64,000 bases of DNA from contig NZ_CAJZAR010000101.1 in the NCBI RefSeq assembly GCF_914484835.1, positions 186,001 to 250,000 on the forward strand. Direction: 5' to 3'. The position numbers and the translations under genes were made by a program. How positions within the stretch are numbered: the first letter of the stretch is position 1; each line of letters begins with the position of its first letter. Source of the DNA: Paraburkholderia tropica (GTDB taxonomy: Bacteria; Pseudomonadota; Gammaproteobacteria; Burkholderiales; Burkholderiaceae). The notes under the pieces are model-generated. The model did no database searches, had not been told where the DNA came from, and saw nothing but the letters and a program-made list of their open reading frames with translations. Positions 1 to 8,768 of the stretch are shown one piece after another.

Positions 1-1
1 A

Positions 2-814
2 GGCCATCAGCAGATCAACGTCGCCGTGATGGACGACGGCCCCATGTACCAGGCGATGCAGCTCGGCCTGTGCGCCAAGGTCGACGACGCGCCCGTCATG
101 AAGGACCTCTACCCGCTCGCGCGGCTCGGCCCGAACGCCGTGGGCGTCGGCATGGTGGCGACCGGCATCGGCTATAACGCGGACGCGTTCAAGAAACTCG
201 GCCTGCCCGCGCCCGATTCGTGGAAGTCGCTCGAAGACCCGCGCCTGAAGGGCAAGCTCGGTGTGCCGCCGATCACCAACACCTACGGCCTGCACACGCT
301 CGTGATGCTCGCGCGCCTGAACGGCGGCGGCGAGAAGAACATCGACCCCGGCTTCACGGCGATGACGAAGCAGGTCGCGCCGAACGTGCTGTCGTGGGCG
401 CCCACGCCCGGCGAGATGGACGGACTCATGCAGGGCGGCGACGTGATCGCCGCGCCCTATGGCAGCGGCCGCGCCGTGGCGCTGCAAAACACCGGCTTCC
501 CGCTCAAGTTCATCTACCCGAAGGAAGGCGGCGTGGCGCTCCAGGTGGCCGCGTGCGCGCTCGCCGAAAATGCCCAGCCGCAACTCTCGCAGCAGTTCAT
601 CCAGTATCTGCTGAGCCCCGAGGTGCAGGCGATGCAGGCGCAGGCCATCGGGCTCGGCCCCGTCAACAAGACCGTCAAGCTCACGCCGGACGTCGCCGCG
701 CGCGTGCCCTACGGCCCCGACCAGATCGGAAAGCTCACGGCGATGGACTGGACCACCATCAACCAGCATCGCACCGAGTGGACCGAACGCTGGAACCGCT
801 CGGTCGAGCGCTGA
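2..814 (+). CDS. ABC transporter periplasmic substrate-binding protein, 5' end missing
   Basis: The reading frame is open from the left edge of the window, so the signal peptide and N-terminal lobe are missing; about 271 residues remain. It resembles PotD/family 1 extracellular solute-binding proteins: an N-G-Y/ITNTYG-type interlobe stretch, a GSGRA patch facing the ligand, and a C-terminal LSPEVQAMQAQ segment typical of polyamine/spermidine-type binding proteins. It is followed by an ATPase and two permeases on the same strand, so it is the periplasmic receptor of that importer. The downstream amine-oxidising flavoproteins suggest the ligand is an amine, opine or imino acid. That last point is inference. 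Confidence 0.85.
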   Translation, partial: GHQQINVAVMDDGPMYQAMQLGLCAKVDDAPVMKDLYPLARLGPNAVGVGMVATGIGYNADAFKKLGLPAPDSWKSLEDPRLKGKLGVPPITNTYGLHTLVMLARLNGGGEKNIDPGFTAMTKQVAPNVLSWAPTPGEMDGLMQGGDVIAAPYGSGRAVALQNTGFPLKFIYPKEGGVALQVAACALAENAQPQLSQQFIQYLLSPEVQAMQAQAIGLGPVNKTVKLTPDVAARVPYGPDQIGKLTAMDWTTINQHRTEWTERWNRSVER

Positions 815-859
815 GCCCGCAACGATTCGTCTGGCCACGGCTTTTCAAGGACTGCGCGC

Positions 860-1930
860 ATGAGCTTTCTCACCCTGCAAGGCATCTCGAAGCGCTACGG
901 CGACTTCACGGCGATCGAGCAACTCGACCTCTCGGTGGAACGCGGCGAGTTTCTTTCGCTGCTCGGTCCCTCGGGCTGCGGCAAGACCACCACGTTGCAG
1001 ATGATCGCGGGCTTCGTCGCGCCGAGCACCGGACGCGTGACGCTCGACGGCCGCGACATCACGCAACTGCGGCCCGAAAAACGCGGCATCGGCGTGGTGT
1101 TCCAGAGCTACGCGCTGTTTCCTCATATGACGGTGGCGGCCAACGTGGGCTTCGGCCTCGAAATGCGCAAGATGCCGCGTGCGCAGCGTGCCGAACGCAT
1201 CAGCGAAGCGCTCGCGCTCGTGCGTCTCTCGGGCCTTGACGCGCGCTATCCGAAGGAACTCTCCGGCGGCCAGCGTCAGCGCGTGGCCATCGCGCGCGCC
1301 ATCGCCATGCAGCCCGAACTGCTGCTGCTCGACGAACCGATGTCGAATCTCGACGCCAAGCTGCGCGAAGAGATGCACATCGAACTGCGCGCGATCCAGA
1401 AGCGGCTCGGCATCACGACGATCCTCGTCACGCACGATCAGGTCGAAGCGATGACGATGAGCGACCGCATCGCCGTCATGCATCGCGGCACCATCGCGCA
1501 ACTGAGCACGCCGTTCGACGCCTACGAGCGTCCCGCGACGCCGTTCGCGTCCACCTTCCTCGGCCGCACCAACTCGCTCGCGGGCGAGGTGCTGCGCCGC
1601 AATCCGCGTTGCGCCGAAGTGGCCGTGGCGACCACGACGCTGCACGTGCCGCACGAAGGCCGCGAGGTCGCCGGTTCGGTGCATGTTTATATCCGCCCGG
1701 AGAAGATGCGCCTGGCGAATGGTGACGCGCGCGTGCACGGCCGCATCGCCACGCGCGTGTTCGTCGGCAACCAGTGGCTGCTCGTGGTCGATACGGAACT
1801 GGGCAGGCTGCACGTGGCGCAGTCGAATATCGGCGCGCCACCGCCGGAAGAAGGCCACGAAGTCGGCCTTGCCTGGACCGACGACGATCTGCGCGTGCTC
1901 ACGCGGGAGGGCGCTCATGGCCACGCTTGA
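860..1930 (+). CDS. ABC transporter ATP-binding protein, PotA-like
   Basis: This 356-residue nucleotide-binding subunit energises the importer. Walker A (GPSGCGKTT) is at residues 36-44. The Q-loop is followed by the LSGGQ signature near residue 134, Walker B (LLLLDEPMSNLD) near 155 and the switch histidine (VTHDQ) near 192. The last ~100 residues form a TOBE-type regulatory domain, as in PotA/MalK-class ATPases. It starts 45 bases after the binding protein and its end overlaps the first permease by 14 bases, so translation is coupled. Substrate specificity cannot be read from this subunit. Confidence 0.93.
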   Translation: MSFLTLQGISKRYGDFTAIEQLDLSVERGEFLSLLGPSGCGKTTTLQMIAGFVAPSTGRVTLDGRDITQLRPEKRGIGVVFQSYALFPHMTVAANVGFGLEMRKMPRAQRAERISEALALVRLSGLDARYPKELSGGQRQRVAIARAIAMQPELLLLDEPMSNLDAKLREEMHIELRAIQKRLGITTILVTHDQVEAMTMSDRIAVMHRGTIAQLSTPFDAYERPATPFASTFLGRTNSLAGEVLRRNPRCAEVAVATTTLHVPHEGREVAGSVHVYIRPEKMRLANGDARVHGRIATRVFVGNQWLLVVDTELGRLHVAQSNIGAPPPEEGHEVGLAWTDDDLRVLTREGAHGHA

Positions 1931-2789
1931 CGATCCGCGCGGCGGCGCCGCGCCCTGGCTGCTCTCCGCGCCCGCGCTCGTGCTGTTCCTCACGCTGCTG
2001 CTCGCACCGCTGCTGCTCACGCTGGTGCTGTCGTTTCACACCTTCAACGATCTCGCGGGCGTGCAGCGCGGCTGGACGATTTCCAACTATCTCGAAGTCG
2101 TCAGCGATCCTTACTATGGCGTGATCTTCCTGCGCACGGCCGGGCTCGCTTTCGCGGTCACGCTGCTTTCCATCGTGCTCGGCGTGCCGGAAACCATCGT
2201 GCTCGCGCGCATGCGCAAACCGTGGCAATCGATCTGCCTGCTGATCGTGCTCGGCCCGCTGCTGATCTCCGTGGTCGTGCGCACGCTGGGCTGGCAGATT
2301 CTGCTCGGCAACAACGGCGTGCTCAACAACGCGCTGCAAGCGCTGCACATCACCGACGAACCCGTGCGCCTCGTCTTCACGATGACCGGCACGATCATCG
2401 CGCTCACGCACGTGCTGGTGCCGTTCATGGTGATGTCGGTCTGGGCCACGCTGCAAAAGCTCGATCCGCAAGTCGAATGGGCGGGCCTCTCGCTCGGCGC
2501 TTCGCGCTGGCGTGTGTTCCGCCGCGTGGTGCTGCCGCAGATCCTGCCGGGCGTGCTCTCGGGTTCGATCATCGTGTTCGCGCTCTCGGCCTCGGCGTTC
2601 GCCACGCCCGCGCTGATCGGCGGCCGCCGTCTCAAGGTGGTCGCCACCGCCGCCTACGACGAATTCCTCGGCACGCTGAACTGGCCGCTGGGCGCGAGCA
2701 TCGCGGTGCTGCTGCTGATCGCCAACGTGGCGATCGTGATGGGTTGCAGCCGTCTCGCCGAACGCCGCTTCAAGCACATTTTCGATTGA
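1917..2789 (+). CDS. ABC transporter permease (PotB-like)
   Basis: This 290-residue inner-membrane permease has about six hydrophobic segments and an EAA-type cytoplasmic loop (EWAGLSLGASRWRVFRRVVL). It belongs to the BPD_transp_1 family, PotB branch. The frame stays open upstream to 1683, but that part only shadows the ATPase gene. The ATG at 1917 has a GGGAGG-like ribosome site and a normal hydrophobic N-terminus, so I start there. It overlaps the ATPase stop codon by 14 bases and pairs with the second permease ten bases downstream. Confidence 0.92.
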   Translation: MATLDDPRGGAAPWLLSAPALVLFLTLLLAPLLLTLVLSFHTFNDLAGVQRGWTISNYLEVVSDPYYGVIFLRTAGLAFAVTLLSIVLGVPETIVLARMRKPWQSICLLIVLGPLLISVVVRTLGWQILLGNNGVLNNALQALHITDEPVRLVFTMTGTIIALTHVLVPFMVMSVWATLQKLDPQVEWAGLSLGASRWRVFRRVVLPQILPGVLSGSIIVFALSASAFATPALIGGRRLKVVATAAYDEFLGTLNWPLGASIAVLLLIANVAIVMGCSRLAERRFKHIFD

Positions 2790-2799
2790 AGGAGACGCC

Positions 2800-3597
2800 A
2801 TGCAACGCAACGGTTTTCTCGGCCTTGCCTTCAACGCGCTGTTTCTCACCTTCATCGTCGCGCCGCTCGCGGTCGTGATGCTGGTCGCGTTCACGGACAA
2901 GGGCTATATCTCGATGCCGTTCGACGGCGCGTCGCTGCGCTGGTTTCGCGCGATTCTCGACAACGCCGACATCGTCTCGGCATTCTGGCTCTCGACGCGC
3001 CTCGCGTTCGCGGCGGCCACCATCGGCGTCGTGCTCGCGGTGCCCGCCGCGCTCGCCATCGCGCGCTACCGCTTTCCGGGACGCGGCGCGCTCACGAGCT
3101 TCTTTCTCTCGCCGATGATGATCCCCGCCGTCGTGCTCGGCATCGCGTTCCTGCGCTTTCTCTCGCTGCTGCATCTGAGCGGCTCGTTCTGGGCGCTGGT
3201 CGCGGCGCACGTAGTGATCGTGCTGCCCTACGCGCTGCGCCTCGCGCTCTCCTCCGCCATCGGTCTCGATCGCGACGCCGAACGCGCGGCGCTCTCGTGC
3301 GGCGCGAGCCGCCTCACCGCGTTCCGGCGCGTGGTGCTGCCGATGATCCGCACCGGCGTGGCGGGCGGCTGGGTGCTCTCGTTCATCCAAAGTTTCGACG
3401 AGCTGACCATGACCATTTTCGTCGCGACGCCCGGCACGACCACGCTGCCTGTCGCCATGTACAACCAGATCGCGCAGACGATCGATCCGCTCGTCACCTC
3501 GGTGTCGGCGGTGCTGATCGTCGGCACGGTCGCGCTGATGCTGGTGCTCGACCGCATGGTCGGGCTGGACCGCATCCTGATCGGAGAAGCCCGATGA
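2800..3597 (+). CDS. ABC transporter permease (PotC-like)
   Basis: This 265-residue second permease has six predicted membrane spans and an EAA loop (DAERAALSCGASRLTAFRRVVL). It matches the PotC branch and completes an importer of one binding protein, one ATPase and two permeases. GAAGGAG precedes the ATG. Its stop codon shares ATGA with the start of the next gene, a flavoprotein, which ties transport directly to oxidation of the imported compound. Confidence 0.92.
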   Translation: MQRNGFLGLAFNALFLTFIVAPLAVVMLVAFTDKGYISMPFDGASLRWFRAILDNADIVSAFWLSTRLAFAAATIGVVLAVPAALAIARYRFPGRGALTSFFLSPMMIPAVVLGIAFLRFLSLLHLSGSFWALVAAHVVIVLPYALRLALSSAIGLDRDAERAALSCGASRLTAFRRVVLPMIRTGVAGGWVLSFIQSFDELTMTIFVATPGTTTLPVAMYNQIAQTIDPLVTSVSAVLIVGTVALMLVLDRMVGLDRILIGEAR

Positions 3598-4766
3598 CTC
3601 ACACCCCCAGCCCCGACGTGCTCGTGATCGGCGGCGGCCTCGTGGGCTCCGCCGTCGCCTGGGGACTCGCGCGCGAGGGCGCACGCGTGACCGTGCTCGA
3701 CGAGGACGACGGCGGTTTTCGCGCCTCGCGCGGCAATTTCGGCCTCGTCTGGATTCAGGGCAAGGGTTACGGCCGCACGCCCTACGCGCGCTGGTCGCGC
3801 AGTTCGGCGGTGCGCTGGCCGCAACTCGCCGCCAGCCTGCTCGAAGAAAGCGGCGTCGATGTCGCGCTGCGTCAGCCCGGTGGTTTTCACATCTGCTTTT
3901 CGGATTCCGAACTAATCGAACGCCAGACGCGGCTCGCCGCGCTGCAAGCTGAGATCGGCGACTATCCGTTCGAATTGCTCGATCATCGCGAACTGCGCGA
4001 GCGGCTGCCCGGCATCGGTCCCGCTGTCGTGGGCGCGAGCTATTCGCCGATGGACGGCCACGTCAATCCGCTCAAGCTGCTGCGCGCGCTGCATACGTCG
4101 ATGCAGCGGCGCGGCGTGCGGCTCGTGTCCGGCGCGCGCGCGCAGCGCATCGTGCCGGAGCGCGGCGGCTTCGCGGTCGAGAGCGCGGCGGGCACGTTTC
4201 ACGCGGGCCGCATCGTGCTCGCGGCGGGCCTCGGCAACCGCGTGCTCGCGCCGCAAGCGGGCTTGTACGCGCCGGTCGCGCCCAATCGCGGCCAGGTGCT
4301 GGTGAGCGAGCGCGTCGCGCCGTTTCTGCGCTATCCGACCATCAACGTGCGCCAGACCGACGAAGGCACCGTGCAATTCGGCGACTCGATGGAGGAAGCG
4401 GGCTTCGACGATCTCACGACCACGCCCGTGCTCGCCGACATCGCGCGGCGCGGCGTGCGCGCGTTCCCGATGCTGCAACACGTGCGGCTCGTGCGCATGT
4501 GGGCGGCGCTGCGCGTTTATAGCCCCGATGGCTTTCCGATCTACGACGAATCGCCCGTGCATCCTGGCGCGTTCGTCGTGACCTGCCACAGCGGCGTGAC
4601 GCTCGCCGCCGCGCACGCGCTGCGCATCGCGCCGTGGATCACGGGCGCGCCGATGCCCGAGGAAGTGCCCGCGCTCTCGGCGCAGCGCTTTCCCGATGCG
4701 CCGCCCGAGTGGGCCGCGGCCTTCGATGCGGCCGCTCGGGCCGCGCAGCCCGCCGCCGCGCTCTGA
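3594..4766 (+). CDS. FAD-dependent amine/amino-acid oxidoreductase (DAO family), first copy
   Basis: This 390-residue flavoprotein has an N-terminal dinucleotide fold (VLVIGGGLVGSAVA, residues ~8-21) and the RASRGNFGLVW stretch seen in beta subunits of bacterial opine or D-hydroxyproline-type dehydrogenases. A C-terminal FAD-contact region (VTCHSGVTLAAA) is also present. It begins at ATG 3594, overlapping the permease stop by four bases; the longer open frame upstream only shadows the permease. Such proteins usually form a complex with a small [2Fe-2S] protein and an HcnB-like subunit, both encoded next. The substrate is unknown; a secondary amine or D-/hydroxy-amino acid is likely. Confidence 0.88.
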   Translation: MTHTPSPDVLVIGGGLVGSAVAWGLAREGARVTVLDEDDGGFRASRGNFGLVWIQGKGYGRTPYARWSRSSAVRWPQLAASLLEESGVDVALRQPGGFHICFSDSELIERQTRLAALQAEIGDYPFELLDHRELRERLPGIGPAVVGASYSPMDGHVNPLKLLRALHTSMQRRGVRLVSGARAQRIVPERGGFAVESAAGTFHAGRIVLAAGLGNRVLAPQAGLYAPVAPNRGQVLVSERVAPFLRYPTINVRQTDEGTVQFGDSMEEAGFDDLTTTPVLADIARRGVRAFPMLQHVRLVRMWAALRVYSPDGFPIYDESPVHPGAFVVTCHSGVTLAAAHALRIAPWITGAPMPEEVPALSAQRFPDAPPEWAAAFDAAARAAQPAAAL

Positions 4767-4806
4767 CGCTTGCCAACGCTCTCTGAAATCGCTCACCGGA
4801 TCCGCC

Positions 4807-5169
4807 ATGACCGTCCAACCGACCTCGTCCCTCTTCAAACCGCTCGCGGGCACCGAAGCGCCCGTCGACATCTGGTTCAACGACGCGCCGCTGCGCGTGC
4901 CGGGCGGCCGCTCCGTGGCCGCCGCGCTGCTGGCCGCGGGCGTGTCGCGCTTTCGTTCGACGCCGGTCTCCGGCGCGCCGCGCGCGCCCTACTGCATGAT
5001 GGGCGCGTGCTTCGAATGCCTCGTGGAAATCGACGGCGTGCCCGCGCGCCAGAGCTGCATGGTCGAGGTGCGCGACGGCATGCGCATCCGTTCGCAGGAA
5101 GGCGCGCGCGATCTGCCGCCGGAAATCATGCAGGACGCCCCCGCACTGGAGAACGCTCATGGCCGTTGA
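4807..5169 (+). CDS. (2Fe-2S)-binding subunit of the amine dehydrogenase
   Basis: This 120-residue plant-type ferredoxin domain protein (Fer2_4) has its cluster cysteines in the order C-x5-C-x2-C followed by a distal cysteine (YCMMGACFEC, then RQSC). It corresponds to the gamma/HcnA-like subunit that passes electrons between the flavin subunits of heteromeric opine, hydroxyproline or hydrogen-cyanide-synthase-type enzymes. I start at ATG 4807; the frame is open further upstream but only over the preceding flavoprotein. Its 3' end overlaps the next subunit by 11 bases, consistent with stoichiometric synthesis. Confidence 0.9.
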   Translation: MTVQPTSSLFKPLAGTEAPVDIWFNDAPLRVPGGRSVAAALLAAGVSRFRSTPVSGAPRAPYCMMGACFECLVEIDGVPARQSCMVEVRDGMRIRSQEGARDLPPEIMQDAPALENAHGR

Positions 5170-6580
5170 CCACGCCGCATCGAACGATCACATCGAACCC
5201 GTCGACCTCGTCGTGGTCGGCGCCGGACCGGCAGGCATGAGCGCCGCCACGCGCGCGGCGCGCGCGGGCCTCTCGGTCGTGATGATCGACGAACAGAACG
5301 CCGTGGGCGGCCAGATCTACCGCGCCATCGAACGCGCCGACGCCCGCCGCAAGGAGATCCTCGGCCCGGACTACGCGGCGGGCGCGGCGCTCGCCGAAGA
5401 CTTCGTCCGCTCGGGCGCGCGCCATCTGCCCGGCGCGACGGTCTGGCAGGTCACGCGCGAGCGCTCGGTCCACTACCTCAAGGACGGCAAGGTCGGCAGC
5501 TTCGCGGCGCAGCGCGTGATCCTCGCGAGCGGCGCGCTCGAACGGCCCTTTCCGATTCCAGGCTGGACGCTGCCCGGCGTGCTCACGGCGGGCGCGGCGC
5601 AAATCCTCCTGAAAAGCGCGGGCGAAGTGCCCGCCGCGCCGCCCGTGCTCGCGGGCTGCGGCCCGCTGCTCTATCTGCTCGGCTGGCAGTATGTGCGCGC
5701 GGGCGTGCCGATCCGCGCGCTCGTCGACACCACGCGTCACGAAGACCGCTGGCGCGCGAAGTCGCATCTCGTGTCGGCGCTGCGCGCGTGGCCGTTCCTG
5801 AGCAAAGGCCTGCAATTGCTGCGCACGCTGCGCGACGCGCGCGTGCCGATCTACGAAGGCGCCGACGATCTCGCGATCGAAGGCACGCAGGGCGCGGACG
5901 GCACGCAGCGCGCCGCCGCGCTCACCTTCACCTCGCAAGGCCGCGCGCAACGCATCGAAGCCGAGGTGATCCTGCTGCATCAAGGCGTCGTGCCGAACAC
6001 GCAGTTCACCCAGGCGCTGCGCGCGGCGCATCGCTGGGACGCCGCGCAACTCTGCTTCACGCCGCAAACCGACGCCTGGGGCGAACTCGACGTGCCCGGC
6101 ATCTTCGTGGCCGGCGACGGCGCGGGCATCGGCGGCGCGCAGGCCGCGGCGCAACAGGGCACGCTCGCCGCGCTCGCGGTGGCTTCGCAACTGGGCAGGC
6201 TCGACACGGCCACGCGCGAGCGCGAAGCACAAACGCATCGCGCGGCGCTCGCGCGCGTGATGCGCATCCGGCCGTTTCTCGACAGCCTCTATCGTCCGCG
6301 CGACGCCAACCGCATTCCCGCCGACAGCACCATCGTCTGCCGCTGCGAGGAAGTCACCGCGGGCGAGTTGCGCGGCTTCGTCGCGCTCGGCTGCGTCGGC
6401 CCGAATCAGGCGAAATCGTTTGGACGCTGCGGCATGGGACCGTGCCAGGGGCGTCTGTGCGGACTGACCGTGACCGAAGTGATCGCCGACGCCCGCCAGG
6501 TCCAGCCGGACGAAGTCGGCTACTACCGCATTCGTCCGCCGATCAAACCGATCACGCTGGGAGAACTCGCCGGTGAATGA
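5159..6580 (+). CDS. FAD/NAD(P)-binding and [2Fe-2S] alpha subunit (HcnB/OoxA-like)
   Basis: This 473-residue protein combines a pyridine-nucleotide-disulfide-type flavin fold with a C-terminal BFD-like [2Fe-2S] domain. The GAGPAGMSAA motif is at residues ~21-30 and the SGALERPFPIPGW motif typical of the HcnB/SoxA group is near 122. The C-terminal cluster cysteines are in CRCEEVT near 394 and CGMGPCQGRLC near 422. It resembles the alpha subunit of opine oxidase, D-hydroxyproline dehydrogenase or hydrogen cyanide synthase. It overlaps the genes on both sides. Absence of a nearby glycine-specific context makes cyanide synthesis unlikely. Confidence 0.9.
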   Translation: MAVDHAASNDHIEPVDLVVVGAGPAGMSAATRAARAGLSVVMIDEQNAVGGQIYRAIERADARRKEILGPDYAAGAALAEDFVRSGARHLPGATVWQVTRERSVHYLKDGKVGSFAAQRVILASGALERPFPIPGWTLPGVLTAGAAQILLKSAGEVPAAPPVLAGCGPLLYLLGWQYVRAGVPIRALVDTTRHEDRWRAKSHLVSALRAWPFLSKGLQLLRTLRDARVPIYEGADDLAIEGTQGADGTQRAAALTFTSQGRAQRIEAEVILLHQGVVPNTQFTQALRAAHRWDAAQLCFTPQTDAWGELDVPGIFVAGDGAGIGGAQAAAQQGTLAALAVASQLGRLDTATREREAQTHRAALARVMRIRPFLDSLYRPRDANRIPADSTIVCRCEEVTAGELRGFVALGCVGPNQAKSFGRCGMGPCQGRLCGLTVTEVIADARQVQPDEVGYYRIRPPIKPITLGELAGE

Positions 6581-7763
6581 ACAACCCGCCAGCGCGCAGC
6601 AGGAAGCCGATGTGCTCGTGATCGGCGGCGGCCTGCACGGCACCAGCAGCGCGTTCCATCTCGCGCGGCGCGGCGCGAGCGTGATCGTGCTCGAAGCCGA
6701 TTACGTCGCGCGCCATTCTTCGGGCGTGAACGCGGGCGGCGTGCGCACGCTCGGCCGGCCGCTGCCCGAAATTCCGCTCGCGCTGCGTTCGCGCGAACTC
6801 TGGCACACGCTGCCCGACCTGATCGGCGACGACGGCGGCTTCGTGCCGTCGGGCCAACTGAAGATCGCCGAAACGGACGCGGAACTCGACGAATGCCGCG
6901 AGCGCGTCGCGCTGCTGAACGCGCACGGCTTCACGCACGAAACGCTGATCGACCGCGAACGCGTGCTCGAACTCGAACCCGCGCTCGCGCGTCACGTGAC
7001 GGGCGGCATCTGGGTCGAGCGCGACGGCTACGCGCTGCCCTATCGCACCACCACGGCGTTCCGGCTCGCGGCGCAACGGCTGGGCGCGCGTTTCATCGAA
7101 GGCACGCCGGTCACGCGCATCGAGCCGCGCGGCGAACGCTGGCTCGCGCACACGCCGCGCGGCACCTTCGCGGCGCGCAAGCTGCTCGTGGCGGCGGGCG
7201 CGTGGTCGGGCGAACTTGCTCGCCAGGCGGGCGAGCCCGTGCCCGTGCATCCCGAAGGGCTGATGCTGATGGTCACGCAGCGCGTCGCGCCGTTCTGCCG
7301 CGCGACGCTCGGCGCGACCGGGCGGCCGCTTTCGTTCAAACAGTTCGACAACGGCACGGTCGTGATCGGCGGCAAGCTGATCGGTCACGCCGATTTGCCG
7401 GGTCGTCACGGCGAAGTCGATTTCATGCGCCTCGTGAAAAGCGCGCGCACGGTCGTCGATCTGTTTCCGCATCTGCGCGATCTGGGCATCAACCGCGCAT
7501 GGGCAGGCGTCGAAGCCTTCACGGAAGACGCGCTACCCGTAATTTCCGCGAGCCGCACCGCCAGCGGCCTTTACTACTCGTTCGGCTATTGTGGCAGCGG
7601 ATTTCAGCTCGGCCCGGCCTGCGGCGAGGCCGTGAGCGAGTTGATGCTCGACGGCGCGCCATCGGTGTCGCTCGACGCGTTCGCCATCGACCGGTTCGGG
7701 CGCGTCGACCCGGCGGCGCGCGAGGCCACATCCGCGACTGCTGTCCACGCCGCAACGCACTAG
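6573..7763 (+). CDS. FAD-dependent oxidoreductase (DAO family), second copy
   Basis: This 396-residue flavoprotein has VLVIGGGLHGTSSAFHLARRGASV at the N-terminus and a sarcosine-oxidase-beta-like layout with a C-terminal YYSFGYCGSGFQLGP flavin-contact motif. It starts with GTG, preceded by GGGAGA, and overlaps the alpha subunit by eight bases. It is clearly divergent from the other DAO protein at 3594. The operon therefore encodes two candidate catalytic subunits for one electron-transfer pair, or two successive oxidation steps. Which one assembles with the Fe-S and alpha subunits cannot be decided from sequence. Confidence 0.87.
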   Translation: MNEQPASAQQEADVLVIGGGLHGTSSAFHLARRGASVIVLEADYVARHSSGVNAGGVRTLGRPLPEIPLALRSRELWHTLPDLIGDDGGFVPSGQLKIAETDAELDECRERVALLNAHGFTHETLIDRERVLELEPALARHVTGGIWVERDGYALPYRTTTAFRLAAQRLGARFIEGTPVTRIEPRGERWLAHTPRGTFAARKLLVAAGAWSGELARQAGEPVPVHPEGLMLMVTQRVAPFCRATLGATGRPLSFKQFDNGTVVIGGKLIGHADLPGRHGEVDFMRLVKSARTVVDLFPHLRDLGINRAWAGVEAFTEDALPVISASRTASGLYYSFGYCGSGFQLGPACGEAVSELMLDGAPSVSLDAFAIDRFGRVDPAAREATSATAVHAATH

Positions 7764-7820
7764 CCGGCGCTTTCCCAACATTCAACCGCGCTCACGCAGC
7801 GCACAGGAGTCATTGCACCC

Positions 7821-8180
7821 ATGTCCGATACCGAAATCGTCCGCATCGAAACCAGTCAGCGCATGAGCCGCGTCGTGAAGGCGGCGGGTCTCGTGTTCGT
7901 CGGCGGCCAGACGTCCGCCGATCCCACCGTCGACGTCAAGATTCAGACCGCGAGCGTGCTCGCGAAGATCGACGGCTTTCTCGCCCAGGCGGGCATCGAC
8001 AAGTCGCGGCTCGTGTCCGCGCAAGTCTGGCTCGCCGATATCGGCCGCGATTTCGCAGGCATGAACGAAGTCTGGGACGCGTGGGTGACGCCGGGCCAGG
8101 CGCCCACGCGCGCGACCGTCGAGGCGAAGCTCGCCGCGCCGCATCTGCTCGTCGAAATCGCGGTGATCGCGGCGCAGTAA
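7821..8180 (+). CDS. RidA/YjgF family enamine-imine deaminase
   Basis: This 119-residue protein of the YjgF/YER057c/UK114 family hydrolyses reactive enamine/imine intermediates to ketones plus ammonia. The family hallmark arginine and C-terminal glutamate are present (PTRATVEAKLAAPHLLVEIAVIAA). An AGGAG ribosome site precedes the ATG. As last gene of the operon it makes chemical sense: flavin oxidation of an amine gives an imine that this protein would clear. It may belong to the RidA-like subgroups that accompany amine-oxidising flavoproteins. Confidence 0.92.
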   Translation: MSDTEIVRIETSQRMSRVVKAAGLVFVGGQTSADPTVDVKIQTASVLAKIDGFLAQAGIDKSRLVSAQVWLADIGRDFAGMNEVWDAWVTPGQAPTRATVEAKLAAPHLLVEIAVIAAQ

Positions 8181-8768
8181 CGCGCTTCGTTGCTTTCTCA
8201 TCGATCGGCTTCGCCACGGGGCCGATCCGCTTCTACGCTTCAGATCCGGCGCGCGCAAACGCTTGCCTCCGCCGAAAAACGCAGCCGCCTCTCTCCCGCG
8301 AGTGTGCAACGCACTCACGCGGCGGCTGTCACGAATCCTTCCCGCACCCTCATCGCACCTTCCCGCTCGCACCCGAAACTTTCTCGCGCGTAATACGTTG
8401 TAATCACAACCTTTCACATTACGTCATGGATCGGTCACATCCGCGTGGCTGAATAGCGCCCCAACGCGCTGCGCCTGGCTTTCACGCCTTACCGCCGACC
8501 ACGCCGCGCGTGCTTACAAGAAATATCTTCGAATCGAGAACCCGTGCCTCCGGCTGCAAGGAAGCTTGCACGGCCACGCCATCGACCAGCAGAGACGCAA
8601 AAGAGGATCGGCCCCGACGACGCGCGCCATGACGGCGCCGCCTGCGCCGAGTGCCCGCCTGTGTTTTTCCACTGCCTGACTCGTGACCTGGCCGCAACGC
8701 CCGGACCGGCCTGTCCACCACGGCGACGCGTTACGCGCGGCGTCGGCAGAACGAGAAAAAAGGCTGCG
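8181..8768 (+). other. 588-bp intergenic region, autotransporter promoter and leader
   Basis: No convincing gene is present; the longest frames here are shadows. The segment around 8390-8450 is AT-richer than the flanks (TAATACGTTGTAATCACAACC) and is a plausible promoter area. An imperfect AAGA-N4-TCTT palindrome lies at 8518-8529. AAAAAAGG about 10 bases before 8769 can serve as the ribosome site of the autotransporter. Confidence 0.5.
8518..8529. promoter_or_regulatory. RcsB-like AAGA-N4-TCTT box upstream of the autotransporter
   Basis: The sequence AAGAAATATCTT is an inverted repeat of AAGA separated by AATA. It resembles the half-site layout of NarL/FixJ-type response regulators, for example RcsB boxes (AAGAAT...TCTTA). 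It lies about 240 bases before the autotransporter start codon in an otherwise very GC-rich stretch. Whether it is functional is inference. Confidence 0.3.

Noticed and set aside
5159..6580. Hydrogen cyanide synthase (hcnABC) as identity of the Fe-S/FAD subunits
   Set aside because: The subunit types match, but the operon begins with an amine-type importer, contains a second DAO gene and ends in RidA. Opine, hydroxyproline or other amine dehydrogenase is more likely.
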